NCBI RefSeq assembly: GCF_022479115.1
Contig: NZ_CP092497.1
Span: 248,001-312,000 of the forward strand
DNA length: 64,000 nucleotides
Origin: Amycolatopsis sp. EV170708-02-1
Lineage (GTDB): Bacteria > Actinomycetota > Actinomycetes > Mycobacteriales > Pseudonocardiaceae
Reading direction: 5' to 3'
Both the position numbers and the translations under genes were made by a program. Below are positions 46,301-54,768 of this stretch, piece after piece (position 1 is the stretch's first letter; every line of letters starts with the position of its first letter). The notes below the pieces were generated by a model. The model was not told the origin of the DNA, ran no database searches, and saw only the letters and a program-made list of their open reading frames with translations.

Positions 46301-47656
46301 CCCGGAAACCAGCCAGGGCACGATGTCCAGCGCGGTACGCGGCTCGCCGGAATGCTGGGGCTGCGGGGCGTCGGACAACACCACGTGGCAGTTCGTGCCG
46401 CCCATGCCGAACGACGAGACCCCCGCCACCAAGGGCGCGTCGGGCCGGGGCCAGGCGGACAGCGACCGTTGCACGGACAGGTTGAGCCGCTCCAGCGGGA
46501 TCGCGGGGTTCGGCGTCTCGAAGTTCAAGCTGGCGGGCAGTTCCCGGTGCCTGATGCTGAGCGCGGTCTTCACCAGCCCGGTGATGCCCGCGCCCGCCTC
46601 CAGATGGCCCACGTTCGTCTTCGCCGAGCCGACGAGCAGCGGCGAGCCGTCCGGGCGATGCCGTCCCAACGCCGCGCCGAGCGCCGAGGCCTCGATCGGG
46701 TCGCCGAGCCGGGTGCCGGTCCCGTGCAGTTCGACGTACTGGACCTCCTCCGGCCGCACTCCGGCGCGCTCGCAGGCGAGACGGACGGCCTGCTCCTGGG
46801 CGGCGGCGTCCGGCACGGTGAGGCCGGGGGTCGCGCCGTCGTTGTTGACCGCGCTTCCCCGGATGACGCAGTGGACCTCGTCGCCGTCGGCGATCGCGAC
46901 GGACAACGGCTTGAGTACGACGACCGCGCCGCCTTCACCGCGGACGTAGCCGTTGGCCCTGGCGTCGAAGGTGAAGCACCTGCCATCCGGTGACAGCGCG
47001 CCGAACTTCGCGGCCCCGATCGTGCTCTCCGGCGCCAGGTTCAGGTTCACGCCACCGGCGATGGCCACAGTGGACTCACCGTTGCGCAGGCTCTCGCAGG
47101 CCAGGTGCACGGCGACGAGCGAGGAGGACTGGGCGGTGTCGACGGTCAGGCTCGGGCCGTTGACACCGAGGGTGAAGGAGATCCGGTTGGCGAGGATGCC
47201 GCGGTTGAGCCCGGTCAAGGTGTGCGGCCCGATGGCCTCCGTGCCGCGCAGGTTCGCCAGCGCGGCATAGTCGCTCGCGGTCGCGCCGACGAACACGCCC
47301 GCGTTCGTGCCGGCCAGGCCGGCGGGCACGATCCCGGCGTCCTCGAGCGCCTCCCAGCTCAGTTCGAGCATGAGGCGCTGCTGGGGGTCCATCGCCGCGG
47401 CTTCCCGTGGCGAGATCCCGAAGAACGCCGGATCGAATTCGTCGACCCGGTCGAGGAAACCGCCCCGCTCGACGGGAACCCGGCCCGCCTCGTCCACGTC
47501 CCAGCGGTCCGCGGGCACCGCGGAGATCGCGTCCGCGCCCTCGCGCAGCAACCGCCAGAACTCGCTCACCCCGGGCGCGCCGGGCAACCGGCAGGACAGC
47601 CCGACAATGGCGATCGAATCATCAGTACCGACACCGACCTGCGTCAGAAAGTCCAT
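32892..47656 (-). CDS. Type I modular PKS, loading module and modules 1-3, with an apparent 1-bp frameshift
   Basis: This is the first PKS protein, about 4921 residues once one base is restored. The ATG at 47654-47656 opens [19 protein letters not shown] behind GGGGAAG. The order is KSQ-AT-ACP loading, then KS-AT-KR-ACP, KS-AT-ACP and KS-AT-KR-ACP, then a C-terminal docking domain ([11 protein letters not shown] ... [12 protein letters not shown]). In the module 2 KS the frame breaks at a run of four G on the plus strand (39900-39903). Before it the protein reads YGSRLHEAP; in the next frame it resumes [13 protein letters not shown] and the normal KS continues. A fifth G makes the whole length divisible by three. 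Homopolymer sequencing error is the likeliest cause. If real, the cluster would be non-functional as it stands, or need frameshifting. The upstream region (47657-47947) carries 11-bp activator boxes and diverges from a dehydrogenase gene. Confidence 0.93.
37356..40309 (-). other. PKS module 2: KS-AT(methylmalonyl)-ACP, no reduction
   Basis: KS Cys lies near residue 2624; the His motif reads KSNIAH rather than KSNIGH, but the His is kept. AT has GHSQGE and YASH (near 3157). The AT is followed after a 45-residue linker directly by an ACP (GFDSL near 3377). The retained ketone suits the future ketal carbon. The frameshift lies in this KS. Confidence 0.9.
39897..39906 (-). other. Apparent single-base deletion (frameshift site)
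   Basis: The plus strand has four G (39900-39903) where five are needed. The minus-strand frame switches from E-A-P-R-A-W to E-G-L-E-G-F, matching the equivalent KS segment of module 1 ([10 protein letters not shown]). Confidence 0.85.
40310..44710 (-). other. PKS module 1: KS-AT(methylmalonyl)-KR-ACP
   Basis: KS Cys lies near residue 1154. AT has GHSQGE near 1589 and YASH near 1692. KR has TGGTGALG near 2099, LDD (B type) and YAAAN. ACP Ser lies near 2389. This unit is the one with no counterpart in the tirandamycin acyl chain. Confidence 0.9.
44711..47656 (-). other. Loading module: KSQ-AT(malonyl)-ACP
   Basis: The KS has [13 protein letters not shown]: Gln replaces the active Cys, the hallmark of a decarboxylating KSQ. 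The AT has GHSIGE and HAFH (near residue 707), so it takes malonyl-CoA and yields an acetyl starter. The ACP Ser lies near residue 925. Confidence 0.92.
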
Positions 47657-47751
47657 CTTCCCCAGTCTTTCGGAACGAATTGGCGAAAATGCGCCCCAGG
47701 CACACTCGCACGGCTCCCGAATTTCGAGGCTACTGGCGCCCGCGGGGAAGG

Positions 47752-47806
47752 AATCACCCCAACGTCACCCCCAAAGCACCCCTAGAGGGCCGTTGAAGCG
47801 CCCCTA
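47752..47806 (-). promoter_or_regulatory. Five phased 11-bp boxes upstream of the PKS operon
   Basis: The stretch divides into five 11-mers. Four share the plus-strand pattern NNNC(A/G)CCCC(T/A/C)A, for example AAGCACCCCTA at 47774-47784; the one at 47785-47795 does not match. The proximal edge lies 96 nt before the PKS start. This is probably the binding array of the LAL activator. The rest of the 291-bp divergent region (47657-47947) shows no gene. Confidence 0.6.
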
Positions 47807-47947
47807 CAAGAACTCGATACAGCGCGCCTACCAGCACTTTCGCCGCCGGGAGCCCCCAGGCCCTCGTGCGGGCGGACCATTTCTCCGCCTCGCCGCTTGT
47901 GGCAGGATCGCCGACTAAAGTCTTCGCGCCAATCCAGGGGAGAAATC

Positions 47948-48757
47948 ATGCGGGAATTGCGGGGAAGAATTGCCGCCGTCACCGGCGCGGCGAGCGGCAT
48001 CGGGCGCGCGCTGGCCGTCGAGTTCGCGGCACAGGGGATGCACGTGGCGATCGCCGACGTGGACACCGCCGGTCTCACCGGCACCGCCGACGCCGTCCGC
48101 GCCCACGGCGGGCAAGCACTGGCCGTGCCCACCGACGTCCGCGACGCCGCGGCCGTCGAACGTTTCGCCGAAGCGGTGACGACCGAATTCGGCGCGGTAC
48201 ACGTGGTCTGCAACAACGCGGGCGTTTCGCGGATGGGCCTCTCGTGGGAGGTCCCGCTGGAGGACTGGCGGTGGGTGCTCGATGTCGCGTTCTGGGGCGT
48301 GGTGCACGGGATCCGCTCCTTCACGCCCCGGCTGCTCGCGCACGGCGAGCCCGGCCACCTGGTCAACACCTCGTCGGTCGGCGGCCTGGCCCAGGTGCCG
48401 TACATCGCCCCCTACACGGCGGCCAAGCACGCGGTCGTCGGGCTGACGAGGTCACTCCGGGCCGAACTCTCCGGCACCCCGGTCGGCGTGAGCCTGCTGT
48501 GCCCCGGGCCGGTGGTGAGCAACATGGATCCGAACACACCGCGGCCGGGCGAGGTCGAGCATCTCGCCGACGGCCCGGCCGCGCTGGCCGCGCACGCGCG
48601 CGAATCGCATCACCAGGGCATGCCGGCCGAACACGTGGCGCGGATGACCGTCACGGCCATCCGAGAGGATCAGTTCTACGTGCTGCCCAACCTCGCGGAC
48701 TTCCTCCCCGTGCTCGAAAGCGACTTCGAAGAGCAGCTGTCCGCCCCGACGCGCTAG
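47948..48757 (+). CDS. Short-chain dehydrogenase/reductase (SDR)
   Basis: This 269-residue classical SDR binds NAD(P) through TGAASGIG near residues 12-19. It has NNAG near 91, a catalytic Ser in NTSSVGGLAQ and the YxxxK pair in PYTAAKHAVVGLTRSL. The ATG at 47948 follows AGGGGAGAA; an open frame extends upstream without support. It is divergent from the PKS operon. In tirandamycin-type pathways a carbon of the bicycle is hydroxylated by a P450 and oxidised to a ketone, by a flavoenzyme (TrdL/TamL) in tirandamycin; an SDR could do this here. It could equally be an unrelated flanking gene, since its promoter has no 11-bp box in its own orientation. Confidence 0.85.
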   Translation: MRELRGRIAAVTGAASGIGRALAVEFAAQGMHVAIADVDTAGLTGTADAVRAHGGQALAVPTDVRDAAAVERFAEAVTTEFGAVHVVCNNAGVSRMGLSWEVPLEDWRWVLDVAFWGVVHGIRSFTPRLLAHGEPGHLVNTSSVGGLAQVPYIAPYTAAKHAVVGLTRSLRAELSGTPVGVSLLCPGPVVSNMDPNTPRPGEVEHLADGPAALAAHARESHHQGMPAEHVARMTVTAIREDQFYVLPNLADFLPVLESDFEEQLSAPTR

Positions 48758-48834
48758 GGCAGAAAACCCCTCTTGACCTGGGCCGCGGCGCGAGACGATG
48801 CTGGGAGTCTTGTCTGCTTTTCCGGAGGGGAACA

Positions 48835-50775
48835 ATGCGACGACTCTTCGTGCTTCTCTGCGCCCTTTTCCTGACCGCGACAGCCGTCCCCGCGTGGGCC
48901 GATACACCGTCCGATCCGGTTCCCGGCGAAAGACCCCCGCTGGGGATCACCTGGGCGACGGGGGATCCCTACTGCGTCTACCAGTACGGCGAGAACGCCG
49001 TGAAGGCCGCGGCGGACCAGCTGGTCAGCTCGGGGCTGCGTGACGCCGGATACGAGTACGTCATGCTCGGCGACTGCTGGCAGGCGGCCCAGCGCGACGC
49101 CGACGGCAAGCTCACCGCACGCGCCAGTTTCCCGTCGGGCATCCCGGCGCTGGTGGACTACGTGCACTCGCGCGGGCTCAAGATCGGTTTCTACAGCGGC
49201 ACGGGCGCGACGACCTGCAGCCGCCAGGCGGCGGGCTCGCTCGACCACGAAGACCTCGACGCCCGGACCTTCGCCGACTGGGGCGCGGACTACCTGCGCT
49301 ACGACACTTGCCACAGCGTCAACGGCGATGCTCCCGCCCGGGTCAAGAAGATGGCGGACGCGATCAAACGGACCGGCCGTCCGATCACCCTCGAAGTCGA
49401 CGACTACGACCGTGAGCAGAAGCCGTGGCTGTGGGCACGGGCGGCGGGCGCCCAGCTCTGGCGCACCTACAAGACCGCGACCTTCACCTTTGGCTACTCG
49501 ACGGGCAGTCTCGACAAGCAGTACGGGCTCGACGGCTACCAGGGCCCGGGTGGCTGGAACATGCCGGGCTCGTTCACCTTCAGCTACCTCGACACCGCGG
49601 AGCGCCAGGCCAAACTCGGGCTGTGGGCGGTGCTCAACGCGCCGCTCGTCGCCGACATGGCGCTGACGGCCGACACCACGCTCCCGGCCGCCGAGATGGG
49701 CAACCGCGACATCATCGCCGTCCAGCGGGACTGGGCGGGCGTCGCCGGGCACAAGGTCCGCGACACGGGCTGGACCGAGGTGTGGACGAAACCGATGTCC
49801 GACGGTTCGGCCGTCCTGGTGCTGTTCAACCGCGGCGAGCTGGCCGCGCCGATCAGCACCTCCGTGGCCGACGCCGGGCTTCCCGCCGCGTCCGGCTATC
49901 GCGTGCGTGACCTGTGGACGGGCGACGAGACCGTGACCACCGGCGCGCTCGGCGGCGTCGTCGGGCGGCACGCCGCCACCGTGCTGCGGGTGTGGCCGTC
50001 GAACGTGGCCGCCGCGCCGCGGACGTCGCTGACCGTTGACCTGCCCGACTCCGTGCCGCCGTCCCAGCCGGTGACCACCACGGTCAAGTTCACCAACTCC
50101 GGCACGACGCCGATCACCGGGGCCCACCTGCGGTTGACCGCGCCCGCGCAATGGCTGTTCGACGGCCCCTCCGAAGCGACCACCGGCACCGTCGAACCGG
50201 GTGCCACCTGGGAGACCGCGGTGACCCTGCGCCCGGTGTCGACCGCCACCGAGCCGTTCAAGATGCCGGCCACGGTGACGTACACGACCGCGCAAGGCCC
50301 GCGGACCGCGACCGCGTCGGCCGAGTCGCCGCTCATGCTCGCGCCGAACCCGCCTTACACCAACGGATTGCTGAGCACACTCCCGTGGATCTCGACGGAG
50401 AACGGCCTCGGCCCGGTCGAGCGGGACAGCATCGACAACGGCCATCCGTTCACGATCAACGGCAAGGTCGAAACGCGCGGCGGGCTGGGCGCGCACGCGC
50501 CTTCGGTCGTGCGGTACTACCTCGGCGGCAAGTGCAAGCAGTTCACCGCGACCGTGGGTGTCGACGATCGCGGGCCGAACGGGACGCTCGGGTTCCGGGT
50601 GCTCGGTGACGGCGTCGAACTGGAGGCGACGGGGAACATGCGGCACGGGGACGCCGCGCAGCGTCTCGTCGTGCCGCTGACGGGTGTGCAGGTGCTCGTA
50701 CTCGCCGTCGACGACGCCGGCGACGGCTCCGCCGGGGACTGGGGAGACTGGGTGAACCCGTACATCAGCTGCTGA
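48835..50775 (+). CDS. Secreted GH27-like protein with C-terminal NPCBM domain, catalytically degenerate
   Basis: This 646-residue protein starts at the ATG 48835 behind GGAGGGG and has a Sec signal peptide (MRRLFVLLCALFLTATAVPAWA). Residues 35 to about 390 follow the alpha-galactosidase (GH27) barrel: PPLGITWATGDPY, LVSSGLRDAGYEYV, YLRYDTCHS (nucleophile Asp kept) and GLWAVLNAPLVADMAL. However, the family LDDCW is LGDCW, the LWRTTGDI-type acid/base segment is LWRTYKTATF with no Asp, and WNDPDM is WNMPGS. A beta-sandwich stretch follows, then an NPCBM-like carbohydrate-binding domain (DNGHPFTINGKVETRGGLGAHAPS). It may be a carbohydrate-binding pseudoenzyme or have altered chemistry. It is unlikely to belong to the polyketide cluster. 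A hairpin terminator follows. Confidence 0.85.
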   Translation: MRRLFVLLCALFLTATAVPAWADTPSDPVPGERPPLGITWATGDPYCVYQYGENAVKAAADQLVSSGLRDAGYEYVMLGDCWQAAQRDADGKLTARASFPSGIPALVDYVHSRGLKIGFYSGTGATTCSRQAAGSLDHEDLDARTFADWGADYLRYDTCHSVNGDAPARVKKMADAIKRTGRPITLEVDDYDREQKPWLWARAAGAQLWRTYKTATFTFGYSTGSLDKQYGLDGYQGPGGWNMPGSFTFSYLDTAERQAKLGLWAVLNAPLVADMALTADTTLPAAEMGNRDIIAVQRDWAGVAGHKVRDTGWTEVWTKPMSDGSAVLVLFNRGELAAPISTSVADAGLPAASGYRVRDLWTGDETVTTGALGGVVGRHAATVLRVWPSNVAAAPRTSLTVDLPDSVPPSQPVTTTVKFTNSGTTPITGAHLRLTAPAQWLFDGPSEATTGTVEPGATWETAVTLRPVSTATEPFKMPATVTYTTAQGPRTATASAESPLMLAPNPPYTNGLLSTLPWISTENGLGPVERDSIDNGHPFTINGKVETRGGLGAHAPSVVRYYLGGKCKQFTATVGVDDRGPNGTLGFRVLGDGVELEATGNMRHGDAAQRLVVPLTGVQVLVLAVDDAGDGSAGDWGDWVNPYISC

Positions 50776-50783
50776 AGCCTTTT

Positions 50784-50834
50784 CCGTGAAGGCCCCCTTC
50801 ATTGCGTCTAGCGCGGTGAAGGGGGCCTTCACGG
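50784..50834. terminator. Bidirectional hairpin terminator
   Basis: Arms of 18 bp (CCGTGAAGGCCCCCTTCA and its complement) sit 9 nt after the GH27-like stop and 5 nt before the stop of the convergent membrane-protein gene. The core is shared with 9166-9218. Confidence 0.8.
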
Positions 50835-50838
50835 ACCT

Positions 50839-52596
50839 TCAGGACCCCGGTATTTGGCCCGGACGCAGAATGTCGCCGCAGGACCGCAGATGCGCGACGG
50901 CGTTGGTCGCGACGACCTTCTCGGTCTCGGTGGTGACGTAGTTCCGCGCCCCGGCGAGAAGGGCGGGATCCCGCACCAGATCCTTGCGCACCCAGACCCC
51001 GACGTCACCGAACGCCGCCGGGCCCCGCGGGCTGCGGTAGAGCACCTCGTACTCCTGCTCGAATCGCGGGTCCTGGGCGAAACCGAGTGTGGTGTCCCAG
51101 GTGCCGATGAGCGAAATCAGCTCCGGCCGGGCCACGTCGAAGACGTAACGGCGCTCTCCGGCGAAATCGGCGGTGCGGAGATAGTCGGCGATGACGCGGT
51201 CGGCGAGCCCGGCGAGGTCGATCACCTGGAGCCTGCTGACCAGCGCCATACCGCCGAGGTCGATCACCCCGATCTTCGCGGAATCGGGCAGCTTCAACAG
51301 ATCCGCCACACCATTGGTCACCCGCGCGTCGCGCTCGACGACGCTGCAGAACGGCGTTTTCGGTGTGTCGCGGTAGTTCTTGCCCTGGGTGTGGAAGCCG
51401 CTCACCGACGACGCCGCCGCGATGACGAGCGTGATCGCCAGCAGGACACGGCCCCGGACCCGTGCCCGGCGCAGGGTTTCGACGACCACGATCGTGCCGC
51501 CGAGCGTGCCGAGCGCCCAGATCGGGGTGGCGAACCGGAGCTGCCCCATCCAGTCGGCCTGGAGAACGCAGAAGGCGATCACCGACAGGGCGAACGGGAC
51601 CAGCAGCGCGACCATCGCCGCGCGGAGCTTGGACGGCTTCTGCATCACCAGCGCGAGGCAGACGACCGCCACCGCGACCAGCAGCCAGCCCGCGTACTGG
51701 AGGACCGTCCCGGCCTTGGCGATGTCGGTGAGAGTCGGCAGCGGCTGCGCCTTGGCGACCGCGGTGTTGGGCAGGAGGCGCCCGTACTCGATCCAGCGGA
51801 AGAGCAGGTAGCCACCGAAGGGGACGGCGAACCCGGCCGCGGACAGCAGCACCGCACGGAGGGCGGCGGGCACACCGCCGCGGCGGGTGAACAGCGCGAC
51901 CACGATCGGGAACGCGGCCGCGTAGATGACCCCGTCCGGGCGGCTCAGCCCGGCGAGGGCGGCGAGCGCTCCGGCGGGCACGGCGATCTTCGCGGTCAGG
52001 AGCGTGCCGGAATCGACGCCGCACAGGATCACCACGGCGAGCGCGGTGGCCGCGAGCGCGTAAACGGAGTTCTCCAGACCGGAGAAGGACCAGATGACGA
52101 ACGAGGGGTTCGCCGCGAGCGCCGCGCCGGCGATCAGCGTGACCAGGGCGGGCCGCGATGTCACGCGCTTCGCCGCGACGTACACCAGAACCAGGATGGC
52201 CGCGCAGCAGAGCAGAGCCAGCCCCTTGGGGAACAGGACGTAGTCGGGGATGCCGAAGATCGTGCCGTTGTCGAACAGGCCGAGCAGTTTTCCGAGCGCC
52301 AGCAGCACCATCCACAACGGGTTCGAGAATCCCTCGACGGGTTCCACTCCGGGTTGCAGCACCGGCCCGAAACCGTCGGCGAGGTTCCGGGAATACGCGA
52401 AGGTGATGGCCGCGTCGTCGATCATCCAGTTGCCGTAGAAACTCGCGTGGACGGCGATCGACACCGTGCCGACGACGACCGCCACGAAGGCCGGGAAACC
52501 CCGTCGGGACGGCGGCGCGCCGCCCTGTCTCAGCCGGTTTCCGGCGCGGCCCGGACCCGCCACCTTCGGCGGTCTGGCCAGCTCGACATCGCTCAT
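50839..52596 (-). CDS. Multi-pass membrane protein, GT-C glycosyltransferase-like
   Basis: This is a protein of about 585 residues with a basic cytoplasmic N terminus and roughly ten hydrophobic segments (for example FPAFVAVVVGTVSIAVHA and LALLCCAAILVLVYVA). The first extracytoplasmic loop has WMIDDAAITFAYSRNLADG followed by EPVEGFSNPLW. A DD/DE pair at this place is the mark of GT-C transferases that use polyprenyl-phosphate sugars (arabinosyl/mannosyl type). The C-terminal 150 residues form a soluble domain. The start is uncertain: ATGs at 52596, 52611 and 52716 are in frame, and 52596 was chosen for its position just before the conserved part. It probably acts in cell-wall polysaccharide or glycoprotein synthesis; the substrate is unknown. 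Confidence 0.7.
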   Translation of the reverse strand: MSDVELARPPKVAGPGRAGNRLRQGGAPPSRRGFPAFVAVVVGTVSIAVHASFYGNWMIDDAAITFAYSRNLADGFGPVLQPGVEPVEGFSNPLWMVLLALGKLLGLFDNGTIFGIPDYVLFPKGLALLCCAAILVLVYVAAKRVTSRPALVTLIAGAALAANPSFVIWSFSGLENSVYALAATALAVVILCGVDSGTLLTAKIAVPAGALAALAGLSRPDGVIYAAAFPIVVALFTRRGGVPAALRAVLLSAAGFAVPFGGYLLFRWIEYGRLLPNTAVAKAQPLPTLTDIAKAGTVLQYAGWLLVAVAVVCLALVMQKPSKLRAAMVALLVPFALSVIAFCVLQADWMGQLRFATPIWALGTLGGTIVVVETLRRARVRGRVLLAITLVIAAASSVSGFHTQGKNYRDTPKTPFCSVVERDARVTNGVADLLKLPDSAKIGVIDLGGMALVSRLQVIDLAGLADRVIADYLRTADFAGERRYVFDVARPELISLIGTWDTTLGFAQDPRFEQEYEVLYRSPRGPAAFGDVGVWVRKDLVRDPALLAGARNYVTTETEKVVATNAVAHLRSCGDILRPGQIPGS

Positions 52597-52815
52597 TTGT
52601 GGAACCCCCATCGTCCCGGTTCGAGAATCCGGCGAACGCGCCACGGATCGCCCGAGAAACCCCATCGTTTTCACCAGATGATCCCGGCGGCAGAAAGCCG
52701 CACCGAAGATCATCACCCCGAATGAGGATTCTACCGCACGGAAAGTTGATCTTTCATTCCGACGAACGGCACTCGTGAAATCATTTCCGTTGTGCGTCGG
52801 CAGGTAATGGGAAAA

Positions 52816-53784
52816 TCACTGAATCGCGTCACGGCGGAAGGCGGCGCGATAGTCCCTTGGCCGCCGCCCCGTGTGCTTCGCGAAAAGAGCGGCGAACGTC
52901 CCCGCGTCCCGATAGCCGACGGCGGCACAGATCCCGGCGACCGTGCGATCCGTCGTCTCCAGGAGGTGGCGGGCGCGCCGGACCCGTGAGGAATGCAGGT
53001 ATTCGAGCGGGCTCTGCCCGGTTTCCTCCGCGAACCGCCGCAACATCGTCCGGGTGCTGACGTTGAACCGTCCGGCCAGGGCGGTGAGGTCGTACCGGGC
53101 GGCCAGGTTCTGGTCGAGCCAGCGCATGACCGGGCGGGCGAACCCGCTGCCAGGCCGCGGAAGCAGCCGCGCGTCGACGTACGGCGTCTGCGAAGACCGC
53201 GCGTCGTCGACCAGCGCCACCCGCGCCGTCGTCCGTGCGACTTCGGCGCCGCTGTGTTCCCGGATCAGTCCGAGCGCGAAGTCGTACATGGCGCTGAAGG
53301 CGGCCGTCGTCGTGACTCCCTTGTCGGTGACGACGAGACGCTCCGGCTGGAGCCGGGCTTCGGGACGACGCCGAGCGAGCTCGTCCGCGAAGAGCCACGA
53401 GGTCGTGGCGCGACGATGGTCGAGGAGCCCGGCCTCGGCGAGCAGGAACGCTCCGACACAGATCGAGACCACGACGTTGCCCCCGGCCGCGTGGGACCGG
53501 ATCGCCTCGACCTCCCCCGCGAGGTGCGCCAGCTTCGCGTCGATGTCCTGGCCTGGCCGGTGCTCGAATCCCGGTACGACGAGGACGTCGACCTCGCGCA
53601 GCGGCGAGACGCTCAACGTGACACCGCCCGACGCGACGACCCGGTGGCGGGGCGAGACGACGGAGACCTCGTACCCGGCCTGGTCCGGACCGGCGACGTA
53701 CGTGGCCATGGTGAGCAGGTCGGGGACACCGAACACTTCGGACGCGAAGCAGCCCGGGTACGCCAGGACACCCACTCGCAGCAC
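52816..53784 (-). CDS. GlxA-type regulator (DJ-1/PfpI domain plus AraC HTH)
   Basis: This 322-residue protein has an N-terminal DJ-1/PfpI-like domain (MLRVGVLAYPGCFASEVFGVPDLL, DVLVVPG, VVVSICVGAFLLAEAGLLD) and a C-terminal AraC DNA-binding domain with two helix-turn-helices (LAGRFNVSTRTMLRRFAEETG and VAGICAAVGYRDAGTFAALFAKHTG). The Cys of the DJ-1 elbow is present (SICVG). It is divergent, by 71 bp, from a dienelactone hydrolase-family gene that it probably controls. No link to the polyketide cluster is apparent. Confidence 0.92.
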   Translation of the reverse strand: MLRVGVLAYPGCFASEVFGVPDLLTMATYVAGPDQAGYEVSVVSPRHRVVASGGVTLSVSPLREVDVLVVPGFEHRPGQDIDAKLAHLAGEVEAIRSHAAGGNVVVSICVGAFLLAEAGLLDHRRATTSWLFADELARRRPEARLQPERLVVTDKGVTTTAAFSAMYDFALGLIREHSGAEVARTTARVALVDDARSSQTPYVDARLLPRPGSGFARPVMRWLDQNLAARYDLTALAGRFNVSTRTMLRRFAEETGQSPLEYLHSSRVRRARHLLETTDRTVAGICAAVGYRDAGTFAALFAKHTGRRPRDYRAAFRRDAIQ

Positions 53785-53855
53785 GTGGCGAGATTACCCC
53801 GATATCCGGCGATCCGGCCTGTTCCCCGGCGGCCGCGCCGGCCGAAGCTGCGGTC

Positions 53856-54671
53856 ATGCGCGAAAACCCGGACGACGCGATCACCGATTTCTCCCACCGC
53901 CGGCTGGAGGTGGACGACGTGACGAAGACGGTTCACGTCGCGGGTTCCGGCCCCGGCGTGGTGCTGATGCCGGAGATGCCCGGCATCAGCCCTGACGTCC
54001 TTCGGTTCGCGCGGTGGGTGCGAGACGCCGGGTTCACCGTCTACCTCCCCTCGCTCTTCGGCGTCGACGGCGCCTATCCCACCGCCGGGGCAGGTGAGGA
54101 AGTGGTCCGCCGCGCCTGTGTCAGCGCCGAATTCCGGGCGTTCGCCGGCGGCGGCACCAGCCCTGTCACAGGGTGGCTCCGGGGGCTCGCGCGGATCGCC
54201 CACGCGGAATGCGGCGGCCCCGGAGTCGGTGCGATCGGCCTGTGCTTCACCGGCAACTTCGCGCTCACCATGGCGCTCGAACCCGCCGTCATCGCCCCCG
54301 TGGTCAACCACCCGTCACTGCCGCTGGACGACCCGGGCGGCCTCGAACTCGGCGACGAGGACGCGGCCGCGCTCCGTGACCGGATCTCGCGCGACGGGCT
54401 GAAGGTGCTCGCCTACCGCTTCGAGGGCGACCGCTGGTGCACCGGACAGCGATTCGCCGCCTACCGGGCCCTCCTCGGCGACGCCTTCGACGGGCGTGTC
54501 CTGCCGGACAGCGCCGCGAACACCGACCCGCCACCGTTCTTCCGCGACCTGGTCGGCACGCCGCACAGCGTCGTCACCGCCCACCTCGTCGACTCCGAAG
54601 GCCACCCCACGGTGCGGGCCAGGGACGAGATCCTCGCCTTCCTCGCCGAACGCCTGACGGCTCGGCGGTGA
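53856..54671 (+). CDS. Dienelactone hydrolase-family protein
   Basis: This 271-residue alpha/beta hydrolase is of the dienelactone hydrolase type. The oxyanion and nucleophile region reads GAIGLCFTGNFALTMAL, with Cys as nucleophile as in the family (GxCxGG; here the second Gly is Thr-Gly). A late His lies in VDSEGHPTVRARDEIL, and MPEMPGISPDVLRFARWVRDAGFTVYLPSLFG is the usual N-terminal block. The ATG at 53856 is the first codon of the conserved length. It probably hydrolyses an ester or lactone in catabolism, under control of the divergent GlxA-type regulator. Confidence 0.88.
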   Translation: MRENPDDAITDFSHRRLEVDDVTKTVHVAGSGPGVVLMPEMPGISPDVLRFARWVRDAGFTVYLPSLFGVDGAYPTAGAGEEVVRRACVSAEFRAFAGGGTSPVTGWLRGLARIAHAECGGPGVGAIGLCFTGNFALTMALEPAVIAPVVNHPSLPLDDPGGLELGDEDAAALRDRISRDGLKVLAYRFEGDRWCTGQRFAAYRALLGDAFDGRVLPDSAANTDPPPFFRDLVGTPHSVVTAHLVDSEGHPTVRARDEILAFLAERLTARR

Positions 54672-54768
54672 GCTGCCGTCCCGGCGAACGGCTGGACGAT
54701 GCCACGACCCCCGTACGTCGCCTTTCCCTGATAGAAACGAAGATCATCTGCCCCGAGAGGAGAACCCC

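Noticed and set aside
39908..46993. Very long open frames on the plus strand opposite the PKS genes (also 34320-38891, 12179-14641 and 6021-9152)
   Set aside because: They are mirror frames of high-GC coding DNA: composition is Arg/Gly/His-rich, no domain is recognisable, and the minus-strand PKS motifs are continuous through the same DNA.
47752..47806. CRISPR-like or tandem repeat array
   Set aside because: Units are 11 bp without spacers and degenerate; they fit transcription factor boxes.
47866..48834. Much longer N terminus for the GH27-like gene
   Set aside because: The open frame extends through the SDR gene, but the ATG at 48835 has GGAGGGG and starts a clear signal peptide.
52731..52928. 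Small minus-strand ORF downstream of the GlxA-type gene
   Set aside because: It overlaps the end of that gene in another frame and has no ribosome site or recognisable domain.
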